Shown here piece after piece: positions 10,394 to 20,548 of a stretch of DNA of 40,929 nucleotides. The number at the start of each line of letters is the position of its first letter. The first letter of the stretch is position 1. The stretch is taken from contig JALKBU010000427.1 in assembly GCA_023091735.1 (NCBI GenBank), positions 1 through 40,929 of the forward strand, given 5' to 3'. The notes beneath the pieces were generated by a model. That model worked only from the letters and a program-made list of their open reading frames with translations. It ran no database searches and had not been told where the DNA came from. The stretch comes from Trichomonas tenax. Lineage: Eukaryota > Parabasalia > Trichomonadida > Trichomonadidae. A program made the translations under genes and the position numbers.

Positions 10394-11140
10394 TTAAAAA
10401 TCATACAAATCTTCAAAATCTGGTTCCATTTCACCCAATATTTGAACAAGATCATCGTAAACTTCCATTGGAAATCTAAGGTGGTTGATTTCATTGGTCA
10501 TATCTGTGCCAGACATAACTTCCCACATTGCAAATGCGAATACAGTCTGAAAAACTTCAGGAACTTTCTGAAGCTTCTCCAAATCCTTAATGTCGAGATT
10601 TACGAAGTAGAAATTGACATCAGGAACGTTTTTGAGAGTGATGTTAATTGTTTTCAAGCCTTTCTGAACAATTTCGTGCACAATTTTCTGCTTGTAGTTG
10701 AGAGGAACAAGTGCGGATCCAGGAATATCGCCAACCCATTTTTCAATTTCATTAAGAATTTCAGAGTATTCGCCAGCACGAACCTGCATTCCTTCGATTT
10801 TGTCGGATTGAAATGCCTTCAGCTTTTTTGGTGGCTTCTGATCTGGGAATTTCTCGACAATATTGCCAATTGGATTTCTTTTCTTCGCTTTGTCAATTGA
10901 AAAAACGTTTTTGAATCTTCTGAAGCACTCATTTGAGCAAAATATCGGTTGTTCTGTTGCTTTTTCAGGAATAGGGACTTTATTGGCGCACCTCGGGAAA
11001 CCACATAATCCTTCGTAGTTTCTTTCGACCATAAGCTGCATGAAAGTCTCTTTGTCGCGGAGCAAAGGATTATCCCAAGTCTCGTCATCGATTATTGGCT
11101 TTGTGAAGGCCTCAATGAACTCGAATGATAATTCTCCCAT
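10394..11140 (-). CDS. Rtr1/RPAP2-type RNA polymerase II CTD phosphatase
   Basis: A 248-residue protein. The frame extends upstream to 11206, but MGELSFEF is the likely start since the extra 22 residues are not domain-like. The zinc-binding Rtr1/RPAP2 module is at residues about 30-80: ERNYEGLCGFPRCANKVP then IFCSNECFRRF, giving Cys46, Cys51, Cys68 and Cys72. In yeast and animals this family is linked to removal of Ser5 phosphate from the Pol II CTD and to import of Pol II. The C-terminal 150 residues are helical without a recognised motif. Length is close to yeast Rtr1 (about 226). It is convergent with Rpt2 (117-base gap) and divergent from the small membrane protein gene. Confidence 0.8.
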   Translation of the reverse strand: MGELSFEFIEAFTKPIIDDETWDNPLLRDKETFMQLMVERNYEGLCGFPRCANKVPIPEKATEQPIFCSNECFRRFKNVFSIDKAKKRNPIGNIVEKFPDQKPPKKLKAFQSDKIEGMQVRAGEYSEILNEIEKWVGDIPGSALVPLNYKQKIVHEIVQKGLKTINITLKNVPDVNFYFVNLDIKDLEKLQKVPEVFQTVFAFAMWEVMSGTDMTNEINHLRFPMEVYDDLVQILGEMEPDFEDLYDF

Positions 11141-11503
11141 AACAAAAATATAGCTGACGATACAAAATTTTGAATATTCAATATTGAGCATCAGGCCAAT
11201 TATCAAATAAATCAGATATTTTAACTCACACCAAATAATATATAAAACTCCTATAAATATTTTTTAAAAATCTTAATTGTTTGGTGTTAAAACTTATAAA
11301 TTGATATTATTGTTGTAAATTTTTATTCGTTTAGTAAATATAACATATAAAAATTATAAATGATTAGAGTCCTCAATATACAGTACATCTTATTTTATCA
11401 ATAAAATTCGGTGGTTAGAAAAATATTTCATGAGAAAATTAAAGATTTTGTTTCTCAAAATGTGACAAATATCGGCAACTGTGTTACATTTTTACTTCAT
11501 AAG

Positions 11504-11719
11504 ATGTCATCATATCATGAACCTATTGAAGTAAGAAATATTGGCGGCATTGTCGTCTTTGGTATTTGCCTCCTTTGGGGCTTAGCCGTTATGGTCTGGA
11601 GCTGCATGATAAAGAAGAAAGATATGGAGGATAAATCCGATTCTTCAGATATGGCCCAACAGTTCCCCGAAATAACACCCGAAATGGTGGGAGAACAATC
11701 CGCGCCAAAGGAGCAATAA
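11504..11719 (+). CDS. Small single-pass membrane protein, 71 residues
   Basis: The open frame begins at a GTG at 11411, but the first plausible ATG (MSSYHEPIEV) is at 11504. Residues 14-35 (IGGIVVFGICLLWGLAVMVW) form one hydrophobic helix, followed by a basic stop-transfer (KKKD) and an acidic, disordered cytosolic tail ending SAPKEQ. No cleavable signal peptide. TCATAAG sits immediately before the ATG and may be an initiator. No family recognised. The biased composition and well-placed TM argue that it is real. Confidence 0.55.
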   Translation: MSSYHEPIEVRNIGGIVVFGICLLWGLAVMVWSCMIKKKDMEDKSDSSDMAQQFPEITPEMVGEQSAPKEQ

Positions 11720-12004
11720 TTACAGGAAATTCATCGCATTTTATTTTTCCTTTTTCACGAATTATTACCTTCTATAGCAATAATTCCATAATACACATAT
11801 TTTGTAAACAAATCATTTATTTCAGTTGTGCAACGGTTTTTATAAATTTTTCATTTCGTTTTTTCATCATATACTATTTTCAGATGAAACACATCATATA
11901 ACTGTCCAATGTCTATTATATCTTTAAGTTTCGAACTTTAATTCCGCAAAAATAATTTAAAAAATAATATATTAGTTACTAAAACAATAAACACAATAAA
12001 TATT

Positions 12005-13765
12005 TTATTTCTGAAACCGCTCACTTAAAATGACTTTCTTCCTTCCACGCGCGTGCCCAATTTTCTCAAGTTCTTTCAAATTGAGCTTAATTCTATTGAT
12101 ATAATAGTATTCAATAACATCCTTAACCGATTTAAGTGGAAGTGCAGCAGCAATCTTCTTAAACTGCCTTGGATGCTGTGCATATTTGTCCAAAAATATT
12201 TGTTTTTCATTTTCCGTCCAAGTAATACGTTTCGTATACATTAAGTGCTCGTATTCTGGGTTTTCAACGAAGCTGTTTTCATCATAATATAATTCTGCTT
12301 GCTTATCTGCATCTGATAATAACATTGGCTGATCAGGAGCACATAATGGTAATAATATAGATTTATCTGTTGTCTTTAACTTATTGAGAGCAAATTCTGG
12401 TGGCCATAAGTCGATTGATTCATGAGATTCATGATTATAAACAGATATATAATTATTCAATTCATTCCAAGGAGTATTCCTCTGCTTATACTCCCAGGCG
12501 AGCTGCACTTTCTTGGTGCGTAAAAGAGTCTTTTCTTCAAGAACAACACGAAGCATTGGATTTAAGTATGTTTCCTGTGTGTTCATTTCGTTTTGATATT
12601 GTGGGAGTTGTGCAATGTGTAAGTACTTTGTATTTTTTGTTGAAATAATATTGTTTTGATGACTTTTCTTAATATATTCTGAATTTTCTCTCCTAAGGTC
12701 TTCAATTGGATTATGTGGAATCAAAAATCCATGATAGTTCTGAACCGCTGTCTCTGTTTTTATTTCAGAGACATTTGGTGCAGAAAGACAGGCTAATTCC
12801 ATTTCTCTGTTGAGATCTGCGATTGTTTGTTTTAATTTTGATATCTCTGTGTCAACTTCGTCAATGAGTGTTTTAATTTCAGATGCCTGAGGAAGACACG
12901 GATTTGGCGCAGCAGGAATCGCTTGAACAACTGGTTTTTGTTCTGGCTCTGTTTTTGGTTGTATTTGAAATGAAAATATAAGTTTCTGGGCCTGAATTGT
13001 TCGTGCAGCAGCAACAGCAGCGACAGCTGCAGACGTTGGATTTAATAATTGTGTTTGAGCATTAATAAACAATTGTGGGAAAGAAACCTCTTTAGGGGCT
13101 TCAGGATTGATTGTTTGCAGGATCGGCGGACCAACAGGCGGAGGTTTAAGAACTTTCTTTTGTACTTTTTGTACAGGCTTAACTGTTTTGTTTGCTGTTT
13201 GAAGAAGCATTTGTAGGTTTGTAACTGGTGGTGCTGGAGCTGGTTTCGGTGGATTTGCTGCAGCGACTGTGGATATATCTAAGTATTGAACATGTTCTAA
13301 GAATTTCGGCGATTCAAGTGGAGGAACATCAGCTCTCGGTGTGTTAAGCTTAGTTAATATACTTCTATTCTTTTCGTTCACTAATGGAATTCTAACTTCA
13401 ATATTACTCGGCACAAATGTATCCGGGTTGAAGATATCTTCAGGTTTAGGTTCCTCCTTCAGTTTTACCTCGACAGGTGGTGCTGGTTGCGGCTGAATCG
13501 GCGGCGGTGGCTTTGTAGGTTCTGGAGGTGGCGGCGGTTGGGGAGGAGGTACTACAACATCCTCAACCGGTGGATGATTCTTTCCTGAGTATTTTTTTGG
13601 GATTGGAATCGATATATTAGTTTGCAAAGTCGCGAAATTTAAATTAATTTTATCTGCTTTTCCACGAGTACTTTCTGATTTGATTCTCTCGTTCGGGGGA
13701 TGCGCCTTGTGAACCTCATGAGGTTTTGGAGGTTCTTCATCTCCTTTTGGAGAGACAGATTTCAT
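12005..13765 (-). CDS. NCoR/SMRT/Snt1-like corepressor with SANT (DAD-like) domain
   Basis: A 586-residue protein starting at the first ATG (MKSVSPKGDEEPP); the frame is open further up only through a GTG. Residues 1-280 are proline-rich and disordered, with polyproline near 85. A coiled coil (EIKTLIDEVDTEISKLKQTI) lies near 300. The C-terminus carries a SANT domain, about 514-563: ITWTENEKQIFLDKYAQHPR, then FKKIAAALPLKSV and EYYYINRIK. This matches the first SANT of NCoR/SMRT (WSEQEKEIFKDKF.QHPKNF, LYYYLTKK), which binds and activates class I HDACs through inositol phosphate. The tyrosines of YYY are kept; the two following lysines appear as Arg and Ile. Likely role: scaffold of a histone deacetylase complex. 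Only 33 bases separate it from the divergent gene. Confidence 0.75.
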   Translation of the reverse strand: MKSVSPKGDEEPPKPHEVHKAHPPNERIKSESTRGKADKINLNFATLQTNISIPIPKKYSGKNHPPVEDVVVPPPQPPPPPEPTKPPPPIQPQPAPPVEVKLKEEPKPEDIFNPDTFVPSNIEVRIPLVNEKNRSILTKLNTPRADVPPLESPKFLEHVQYLDISTVAAANPPKPAPAPPVTNLQMLLQTANKTVKPVQKVQKKVLKPPPVGPPILQTINPEAPKEVSFPQLFINAQTQLLNPTSAAVAAVAAARTIQAQKLIFSFQIQPKTEPEQKPVVQAIPAAPNPCLPQASEIKTLIDEVDTEISKLKQTIADLNREMELACLSAPNVSEIKTETAVQNYHGFLIPHNPIEDLRRENSEYIKKSHQNNIISTKNTKYLHIAQLPQYQNEMNTQETYLNPMLRVVLEEKTLLRTKKVQLAWEYKQRNTPWNELNNYISVYNHESHESIDLWPPEFALNKLKTTDKSILLPLCAPDQPMLLSDADKQAELYYDENSFVENPEYEHLMYTKRITWTENEKQIFLDKYAQHPRQFKKIAAALPLKSVKDVIEYYYINRIKLNLKELEKIGHARGRKKVILSERFQK

Positions 13766-13790
13766 CAAAAAATATGTGTATAAATACTTG

Positions 13791-13798
13791 TCACTTTT
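13791..13798 (+). promoter_or_regulatory. Initiator element within a 33-base divergent promoter
   Basis: TCACTTTT fits the trichomonad initiator TCA-Y-W-Y-W, with the A 6 bases before the ATG at 13799. The NCoR-like gene starts at 13765 in the opposite direction, so both core promoters must fit into or overlap this gap. Confidence 0.55.
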
Positions 13799-14392
13799 AT
13801 GATATTTATGATGTCCCACTTTGATGACTCACATAGGCTCACTTTTTTTCCATCTCTCAACAACATGATAGAGAACTACGAGAAGCACGATATACCGCTG
13901 TTTGAGCCCATTTCTTTCAGACATATTTCGACACCGAATCACTTTTACGCGAACTCTCCGCGAAAGAAAAGCGAATCTTCTAAGAGTAAATCTATTCTCC
14001 ATATATCGGGTAATAACACGCCATTACCTTCTCTTCCTGTAGATAATGATACGAAGGTTTTGAGGAAGAAGATTACGGATCTCGAACATAGGTTAATCGA
14101 TTGCGATTCAGAAATTAATGATTTGAAGAAGGAAATAAGAGAATTACAGGACTTATTACAACAATCAGAGAGATTTGCAAGAGAAAGCCAGCCAAAGATG
14201 GCACACACTCCAAATTCCAATAAGAGATCAAAGACACCTCCGGATCTTTCAGGAAAAGAACTCGCCGAATATTACAAGAAAGAATACGAATCAATCAAAA
14301 CTATTCTCGACAATCTCAAGGAGGTCCTCTCAAAGAACAATCCAAACGGTCGAAGAACAAATATTCCGAAGAGAGAAAAGAATTCATTTTAA
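13799..14392 (+). CDS. Coiled-coil protein of unknown function
   Basis: A 197-residue protein. ATGs at 13799, 13808 and 13811 are in frame; the first is 6 bases from the initiator and is used, but the others are possible. The N-terminal ~75 residues are Ser/Lys-rich and disordered. A coiled coil spans about 82-125 (TDLEHRLIDCDSEINDLKKE). A second helical stretch around 150-178 starts at LSGKELAEYYKKEYESIK. The tail is basic (GRRTNIPKREK). No enzyme motif or membrane segment. It shares a promoter region with the NCoR-like corepressor, so co-regulation is possible but unproven. Confidence 0.7.
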   Translation: MIFMMSHFDDSHRLTFFPSLNNMIENYEKHDIPLFEPISFRHISTPNHFYANSPRKKSESSKSKSILHISGNNTPLPSLPVDNDTKVLRKKITDLEHRLIDCDSEINDLKKEIRELQDLLQQSERFARESQPKMAHTPNSNKRSKTPPDLSGKELAEYYKKEYESIKTILDNLKEVLSKNNPNGRRTNIPKREKNSF

Positions 14393-14975
14393 TCAAGTGT
14401 TATTTTTCCTTTAATTGGCTTCAATCAATGCAACACTTGCTTGGTGATACATTCAATCAATTGTAATGATTTCGAAATCAAATGTTGTATTTTCTCAAAA
14501 AAATATTTCGGTTAGTTTCCATTTAGTTAATAATAGATGTTATCATCGTTGTGAATTTTAACTTAGCCAATAGGAGTTTACCTCAAATTCTTTTCTTTAT
14601 CTCTTTATGTTTGTATATTTGTTCCATGGATGATTAATTATGGTGATAAACTATTTATTCTACATGAAATTACTCTATATTAGTTATATGTAGACTTTCT
14701 AATCTTTTTACGAGATAAATTATTTGAATCATGTTGACTATTCGCAATAAAGGCATGATATCGAAACTATGTATAGATGAGGGACAGCTCATTTTAGATA
14801 TGATAAGATTTATGTTTGAGGTCATGATTTGAATTAAAATGACAATTTACACGTCAATTGGATGATCAATTGAGCACTTTTTTTCCCATTTTTTGTAATC
14901 GTCTTCATCCTCCAAACCATAAAATCATGCACAACTATGATACCACACAAATGTTTCGTTTAATTTTTTGTTTAT
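14393..14975. other. Intergenic region without genes
   Basis: AT-rich sequence. A short inverted repeat TCAATTG / CAATTGA lies around 14855-14873. Nothing else supported. Confidence 0.5.
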
Positions 14976-14983
14976 TCATTATT
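14976..14983 (+). promoter_or_regulatory. Initiator element TCATTATT
   Basis: TCATTATT with its A 11 bases before the ATG at 14989. The same eight bases lie at the same spacing before the kinase pseudogene at 31761. Confidence 0.6.
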
Positions 14984-14988
14984 TTTCA

Positions 14989-15345
14989 ATGAGGAGAACC
15001 CCAAGAGTTTCCTCTAAACACAGTGGAAGCTCCAAACAGTTGAAGATTGTCTTTGTAAGTCGCTTCGACTCTACCAAGCAAGTTATTTATCAACTCGATA
15101 AAATTGGGAGACTTATTGATAATAAGATCCCAGAATTGCCAAATTTCGAAGATACGTTTAACAAGCTTCCTCCAAAGCTCAAAATAAAGTTCGAGCATAC
15201 CTTCGAACGGGAAATATTGCAAATTCAAAAACCAATTATTAAAACAAGCCCGGATTTTAACTCTACAATCATATTTCCAAGTTTAGATGGCTTACCAACT
15301 ATCATCCCAGATATCAAAGAATACAAAAATCTAATTCCATTTTAA
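14989..15345 (+). CDS. Small protein of unknown function, 118 residues
   Basis: The frame opens at a TTG at 14968, but the first ATG (MRRTPRVSS) is 11 bases after a good initiator and is chosen. The N-terminus is basic and Ser-rich (RRTPRVSSKHSGSSKQ), the middle helical, and the C-terminus ends in an Ile/Pro-rich stretch (LPTIIPDIKEYKNLIPF). No signal peptide, membrane segment or known motif. The promoter element and coding-like composition support a real gene. Confidence 0.55.
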   Translation: MRRTPRVSSKHSGSSKQLKIVFVSRFDSTKQVIYQLDKIGRLIDNKIPELPNFEDTFNKLPPKLKIKFEHTFEREILQIQKPIIKTSPDFNSTIIFPSLDGLPTIIPDIKEYKNLIPF

Positions 15346-15927
15346 TTTTTTAGTAAATTGAGCTTTCATCTATCATATATAAATCTATCTAATATTATCA
15401 AATTTAATCTTAAAAGTATTATGTTATGAAAAATATTAGGAAAAATATAAAAGATATTCCTCATTATTTATTTTTGAGCAAAATATTTAAAGCGGAATCA
15501 TATTCTATCATCATAAGATATCATATACATTGTTAAAAAGAGTTGTTATTATAATCATTTTGGAGTATATTTTTGAATTAAAACTGGAATTGCGAGCTTT
15601 CGAAGGCAAATCCAATACATAGATCTAAAATCATATAAATATTTATCGCTACAACAACTTATACCGAGAAATGATCTTTTGAGACCAATCTGAACATTTT
15701 ATCTTTATTTTTTTGAGATTTATATATTATAATAGAAAGGAATCACTTTTCCTAATATATTTATCACAAAAAATCAATATTATTTCGAAATCTTCAACAT
15801 TTGTTTGGAAAACCATGATAAAACTAATCCACTGTTATCAAAACAAAAATATATTTTAGAGAAAAAGAATTTTGACCAACATTAACTGCGGTACAAACTG
15901 AATAAAAATTGAATGTGATTGTAAATA
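15346..15927. other. Intergenic region upstream of the GH15 gene
   Basis: AT-rich, no coding frame of note. TTTGACC at 15871-15877 matches the element found upstream of Rpt2. Nothing else seen. Confidence 0.5.
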
Positions 15928-15935
15928 TCATTTTT
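15928..15935 (+). promoter_or_regulatory. Initiator element TCATTTTT
   Basis: A full match to the trichomonad initiator, with the A (15930) 10 bases before the ATG at 15940. Confidence 0.65.
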
Positions 15936-15939
15936 CGTG

Positions 15940-17976
15940 ATGTTATCTTTATTGACCCAGATCGCAGGCTCAGCAACAGAGAGAGCATCTCCGTCCTACT
16001 TCTTGAACAACTGGGACAAGACGAACCCAATCATCGCCTTCTGGAACACCGCTCAGATGTCTTGGACCGTGAAGCCAACAACACACCCAGGCATCAACCA
16101 CGTGCACGCCTACACAGAGAAGGTACGCGATGTTTTGACAGCAGACTCATTCGCTATTCAAGTCGATGACGAAATTTATGGAAACGATATGTTATTAAAC
16201 AACACACACCTCGCTGGCTGCGTCCAAGACGTTAATGGTGAACTCTGGACAGAGTACGACCGCTATGGAACAGCTAAGATCCCTGTTTCGGTTCACAGAT
16301 CTTTCTACATGCCACCACACGAGGAGTACTACCTTGTCAAGTACACAATCAAGTCAGCTGATGGCAGCGCACACAGAGTTAAGCTCCTTGACTACGCTGT
16401 TTCCGGAACTGATTCAAAGTGGTCCAAGGGTAAGTGCACATCCACACAGTGCATGATGAACCGCGACGATGCATACATCGCTTCTGCTGTTTTCTCCCTT
16501 GACAAGAACTATGTTACCATGTCCACAATGGGTAATGGTGACTTCAAGGACAGCACAAATCCACTTACACAGTTTGCTAAGTCCGGCACAATCCAGTACT
16601 TCCCAGAGTACAACCAGGAGATGATTTCCTTCGGCGCACTCTATGAAGTTTCTATTTCACCTTCTAATACAATCACAATCACAACAATCCGTGCTTTCGG
16701 CCCATCCTCACAGGCTGCTCAGGCTACAATGACAAAGGCTCTCGCTCTTGGTGCTGATCAGATCATCAAGCTGACAGAGACACGCTACGCCGCTTTCCTC
16801 GCTCAGGGCATCCAGCCATCACTCTCCGGTGATGCTCTCAACCTCTACCAGAAGTCCGTTCTTGCACTCAAGAACTCCCAGAACCCACAGCTTGGCCTCA
16901 TTGCTTCATCCAACCATCCAAACTACGGCTACAAGAACTGGATGCGTGACTCACTCATGGCTGCCTTCATGCTCGATGCTGCTGGCTACCATGATGAATA
17001 CAAGCTCTTCTTCGATTGGGTTGATAAGGCTGAACTCAGATCCGATGGTGGCTTCCACACAACATACGAATTCTTAACAGGCGAAGTTAATGGCTTCGTT
17101 GAGCCCCAGTTCGATGCTAATGGTCTCTACCTTGTTGCTCTTAACTATCACCTTAAGGCTTTCGGTGACAAGGACTGGGTTAGATCCAAGCTTCCACGTG
17201 CCCGCCAAATGCTCGACTTCATCAAACAGACAACAACATTCCACGATCTTCCACTCTCTGACCGCTCCCCATGGGAGGAGTCCTCTGACCACCACACAAA
17301 GGAGCCAGTCCCAACGCAGTGGTACGCTTGGGAAATGGGTTGCCTCTATGGTGGTGCAAAGGCTGCTGCTTCCATCGAGCGCGCTGTTGGTGATGCTGCT
17401 AAGGCTCTCCTCGCTGAGACAAGAGCTCTTCAGATCAAGGAGGGTGTTATCAACGGCCTTTGGGATAGCAACGGCAAGCGCCTTTACCGTGGTGTCCGCG
17501 ACGATGAACAGCGCCAGCCAGATACACGTGCTGACTCTGCTTCCATGTCTTGCGTCTTCTTCGGCCTCATCGAAGGCGATGATGCTAGAGCCCATCTCAA
17601 GTACATCACAGAAAGACTCACAAAGCTTGTCGGTGGTATCGCTAGATACGAGGGTGACCCATACTTCTATGACTCCGTCTGGAACCCATGTGGTGAAGGC
17701 ACACGCGAAACACAGGTTGCTGAACCAGCATGGCCAGTCGTTACAGCTTATGTCGCATGGTCCGAGCACTTGTTAGGCATAGACATCACAAAGAGACTCA
17801 ACTGGATGGTTCAGGTTGCTGCTTACGGCAACATGCCAACAGGCGAAGGTGTTGACTCCAAGGACGGCGCTCTCATCGTTCCATCCTCTCCGGATTGCTT
17901 CGAACACGCCGGCGTCTACGTCTACACAACACTCCTCAACCAGGGCAAGGCTCTTCCTCTCTACAACACACTCTAA
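15940..17976 (+). CDS. Glycoside hydrolase family 15, glucoamylase-like
   Basis: A 678-residue enzyme; the codon before the ATG is GTG and is not used. An N-terminal beta-sandwich region (about 1-280) precedes an (alpha/alpha)6 catalytic domain. GH15 marks seen: YKNWMRDSLM (about 330-339), SPWEESSDHH with Glu446/Glu447 as candidate general acid, ARYEGDPYF, GTRETQVAEPAWP with Glu590 or Glu595 as candidate general base, and HAGVYVYTTL near the end. The family hydrolyses alpha-1,4/1,6-glucans from non-reducing ends, here perhaps glycogen or dietary starch. The short N-terminus MLSLLTQIAGSA is a weak signal peptide at best, so location is open. Codons are strongly biased and the gene is much more GC-rich than its surroundings, suggesting high expression. 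The bacterial-type architecture makes ancient lateral transfer plausible. The stop overlaps TAAA. Confidence 0.88.
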   Translation: MLSLLTQIAGSATERASPSYFLNNWDKTNPIIAFWNTAQMSWTVKPTTHPGINHVHAYTEKVRDVLTADSFAIQVDDEIYGNDMLLNNTHLAGCVQDVNGELWTEYDRYGTAKIPVSVHRSFYMPPHEEYYLVKYTIKSADGSAHRVKLLDYAVSGTDSKWSKGKCTSTQCMMNRDDAYIASAVFSLDKNYVTMSTMGNGDFKDSTNPLTQFAKSGTIQYFPEYNQEMISFGALYEVSISPSNTITITTIRAFGPSSQAAQATMTKALALGADQIIKLTETRYAAFLAQGIQPSLSGDALNLYQKSVLALKNSQNPQLGLIASSNHPNYGYKNWMRDSLMAAFMLDAAGYHDEYKLFFDWVDKAELRSDGGFHTTYEFLTGEVNGFVEPQFDANGLYLVALNYHLKAFGDKDWVRSKLPRARQMLDFIKQTTTFHDLPLSDRSPWEESSDHHTKEPVPTQWYAWEMGCLYGGAKAAASIERAVGDAAKALLAETRALQIKEGVINGLWDSNGKRLYRGVRDDEQRQPDTRADSASMSCVFFGLIEGDDARAHLKYITERLTKLVGGIARYEGDPYFYDSVWNPCGEGTRETQVAEPAWPVVTAYVAWSEHLLGIDITKRLNWMVQVAAYGNMPTGEGVDSKDGALIVPSSPDCFEHAGVYVYTTLLNQGKALPLYNTL

Positions 17977-18488
17977 ACAATAAAAATCGTATCTTTTTCC
18001 ATTGATATTCTAAAAAAAACATCTTCTTAAAATATTTTTGCATAGTATCAGAATGATGAAATTCCACACATATGGATTAATATATCCATATAATCAAGAG
18101 AATGCAGACTTTGGAAATGATGTATCCTGTCATAGTTAATCAAAATTAAATCATCAATATCTCATCAACTATAGTATACATAATTAATCATTAGCTTTGT
18201 AAATGTAGAGAATACTAATTGAGGTACATTAAATCATATGATTAAGATTGTTAAATATTGATAATAGGATGAATTTTGTTTAATATTTTGTCATCGAACC
18301 GTACATGAGAGCCAAAATGATATAAATTCAATGATATAGACAATGGCTATTTCATATATTAGTTCAATTCGATAAAAATTTTTCATTTTTGATGAAATTG
18401 TCCAGCGTTTTTAAAGTGAAAAATAGTAATAACATTAAATGAAAAATCTAAAAATACCATTTTTGAAAAAGGTACTTTATTAAAAAAT

Positions 18489-18620
18489 ATGTTATTTCGA
18501 TCCTCACTTTTTGATGAAGGACAAATTAAATCCTTCACACTGCTTAATGCAAGCAGAATTATAGCTTCACATCAAAACCATACAACAAGCACTTCAATGA
18601 GAATAATATCGACACATTAA
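18489..18620 (+). pseudogene. Possible gene remnant (43-codon ORF plus downstream fragments)
   Basis: An ATG-started frame of 43 codons (MLFRSSLFDEGQIKS, TLLNASRIIASHQNH) with protein-like composition. It is followed within 170 bases by further open stretches in other frames (STNKIISHLKLF, FDNTWSIENLLRLQ). The pattern is that of a decaying gene. The family is not recognised and chance is not excluded. Confidence 0.25.
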
Positions 18621-20548
18621 TGATAGATGATGTATAGCACAAACAAAATAATTTCGCATTTAAAACTATTTTTGTATTTCAGCCTCTGATTCGACAACAC
18701 GTGGTCTATTGAAAATTTATTACGTTTGCAGTGTTCAAATGCTCACCAAAATTTTCGATATTTTACCAAAACAGTTGGACGCTGATAGAAGCATAATATA
18801 CGGATAGCTAAATGCATCCATATGCGTGTAATAAAATATTTGATTTACAAAGAAATCTGCCTCAGCTTTCTAGCGAAAAACTCATTTTAAATATTGACTA
18901 CAGTTTATCTCGCTTCCATTTTTTTACGAAAATAATGTATACACAATGATATACTGCTCAATCAAAACATTTTCACCAATACATTATTTTATATTTGCAA
19001 ACAATTTAATATTGAATGTTATTTAATACGTAAATCGTGATCAATTGTTCAATAAACATTTTACACTGCTCAGCTCTTACCAATTCTTCACTTAAATCTT
19101 GTGTGTGATGTTTTTTTTTACGCTAGATATATCATGAATAAAAATTAACATTCAGTTTTTGACTTATTTCATCTTTAATTAGATAGCTTGTGAAGATCTA
19201 TAAAGAACGGCTTCAAATGAGAAACGAATGATAGTGAGAATTCATAGAAAGTTCAGGAATTCTTGTCTAATTTTAATCGAAAACTGATTGTTTTCAATCT
19301 AAAATTAATTTTCATGATTACAGAACGGTTATTTTGATATACTACATCATACAAATAGTAGTATTTTATGCATGTTATATAATATTACTGGAAAAGATTC
19401 CAAACTAGCATTATTTTGGATAGTTTTGTTGATGTCAAATATTCTAAATTTTATGAAAACTATTACATATTTCAAATAAACCATATAAAACGGATATGTT
19501 CGATTGCCACGTACTTCATTTTTTCTTTTTTTGTAAAGTCCGGCGATATTTTAACTCATCTAGTTTATACCTGTCAAACCTGCGCAATATTGAATACTTT
19601 GCGCATTTTTGCACAAATTTAGGGAATAACCAATGTTCAAAAACCGTCTAGAGGAACCTTAAACAGGATAAAAATTCTCTCATTTTTTGAATTTTTTGAT
19701 GTTTTTCACAAAAATTTTCTGTAAAATCCTATGGTTTATTAGTAAGATATGAAGGATATTAGCAAACCTTTATAAATACAGCAAAATCTCTGCTGATATA
19801 GGTTTGACCAAAAGGGGTGTCACTTTTATTGCGCGCCATTCAATTTAAGAATGTAAACTATTCAATTTTCTATGATTGGGCATTATTGTGCATTGCGCAA
19901 AACTGCGCAAAGCGATTTTGACGAATTTTAAAGCGTGTGATTATGATTCTAATAACCTAAAGAATCTGCGCAAGTGCCTTTTATAGTAAAGCGCATTGAA
20001 AATATTCAAAATATGAAATTCATATTTTAAAAATTTGACTTCATCGAAATGAAAGCATTGAAACCACTTTTCTGATGATAGTCAGATATAGTCAACACAC
20101 CAAAATGTTTGCGCATACCAATTTTTCCACACATAATTTAATATCATACTCAAACATATAGTAAGATGACGTTTCAAATATGGCCAAAGGTAATATGATA
20201 TAACCAGCTTTAAAAAATTGTAAGTTTTTAAAGTAAAAATAAAGTTTTAATAAATTTCGATAATTTTCTACTGTAAAAAAAAGAATTATGCGTCATATGA
20301 CTCTAATCACCTAATAGATCCCATGATAGAGAGTAAAGAATGGATTTAGTCGCATTTGAAGGAAAATATTACTGATGATATTGAAATGATGGTGAAATGG
20401 TGCAGGATGATTGCAGTGAGAACACTTTAACACCCTGCTCCTTTTCGCCTGTTAACATGCCATTCGATAAAGCTCAGAGTTTTGCGCAGCAATATTGCTC
20501 ATTTTGTCACTTTTTATGCGGATTTGACAGCTATAATCCAATTAATAG

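Noticed and set aside
13766..13819. Upstream extension of the NCoR-like protein to 13819
   Set aside because: The extension starts at GTG, not ATG, and overlaps the divergent gene.
17074..17769. 231-codon minus-strand frame inside the GH15 gene, and a 228-codon plus frame
   Set aside because: Both are shadows of the highly codon-biased GH15 gene, whose frame carries all recognisable motifs.
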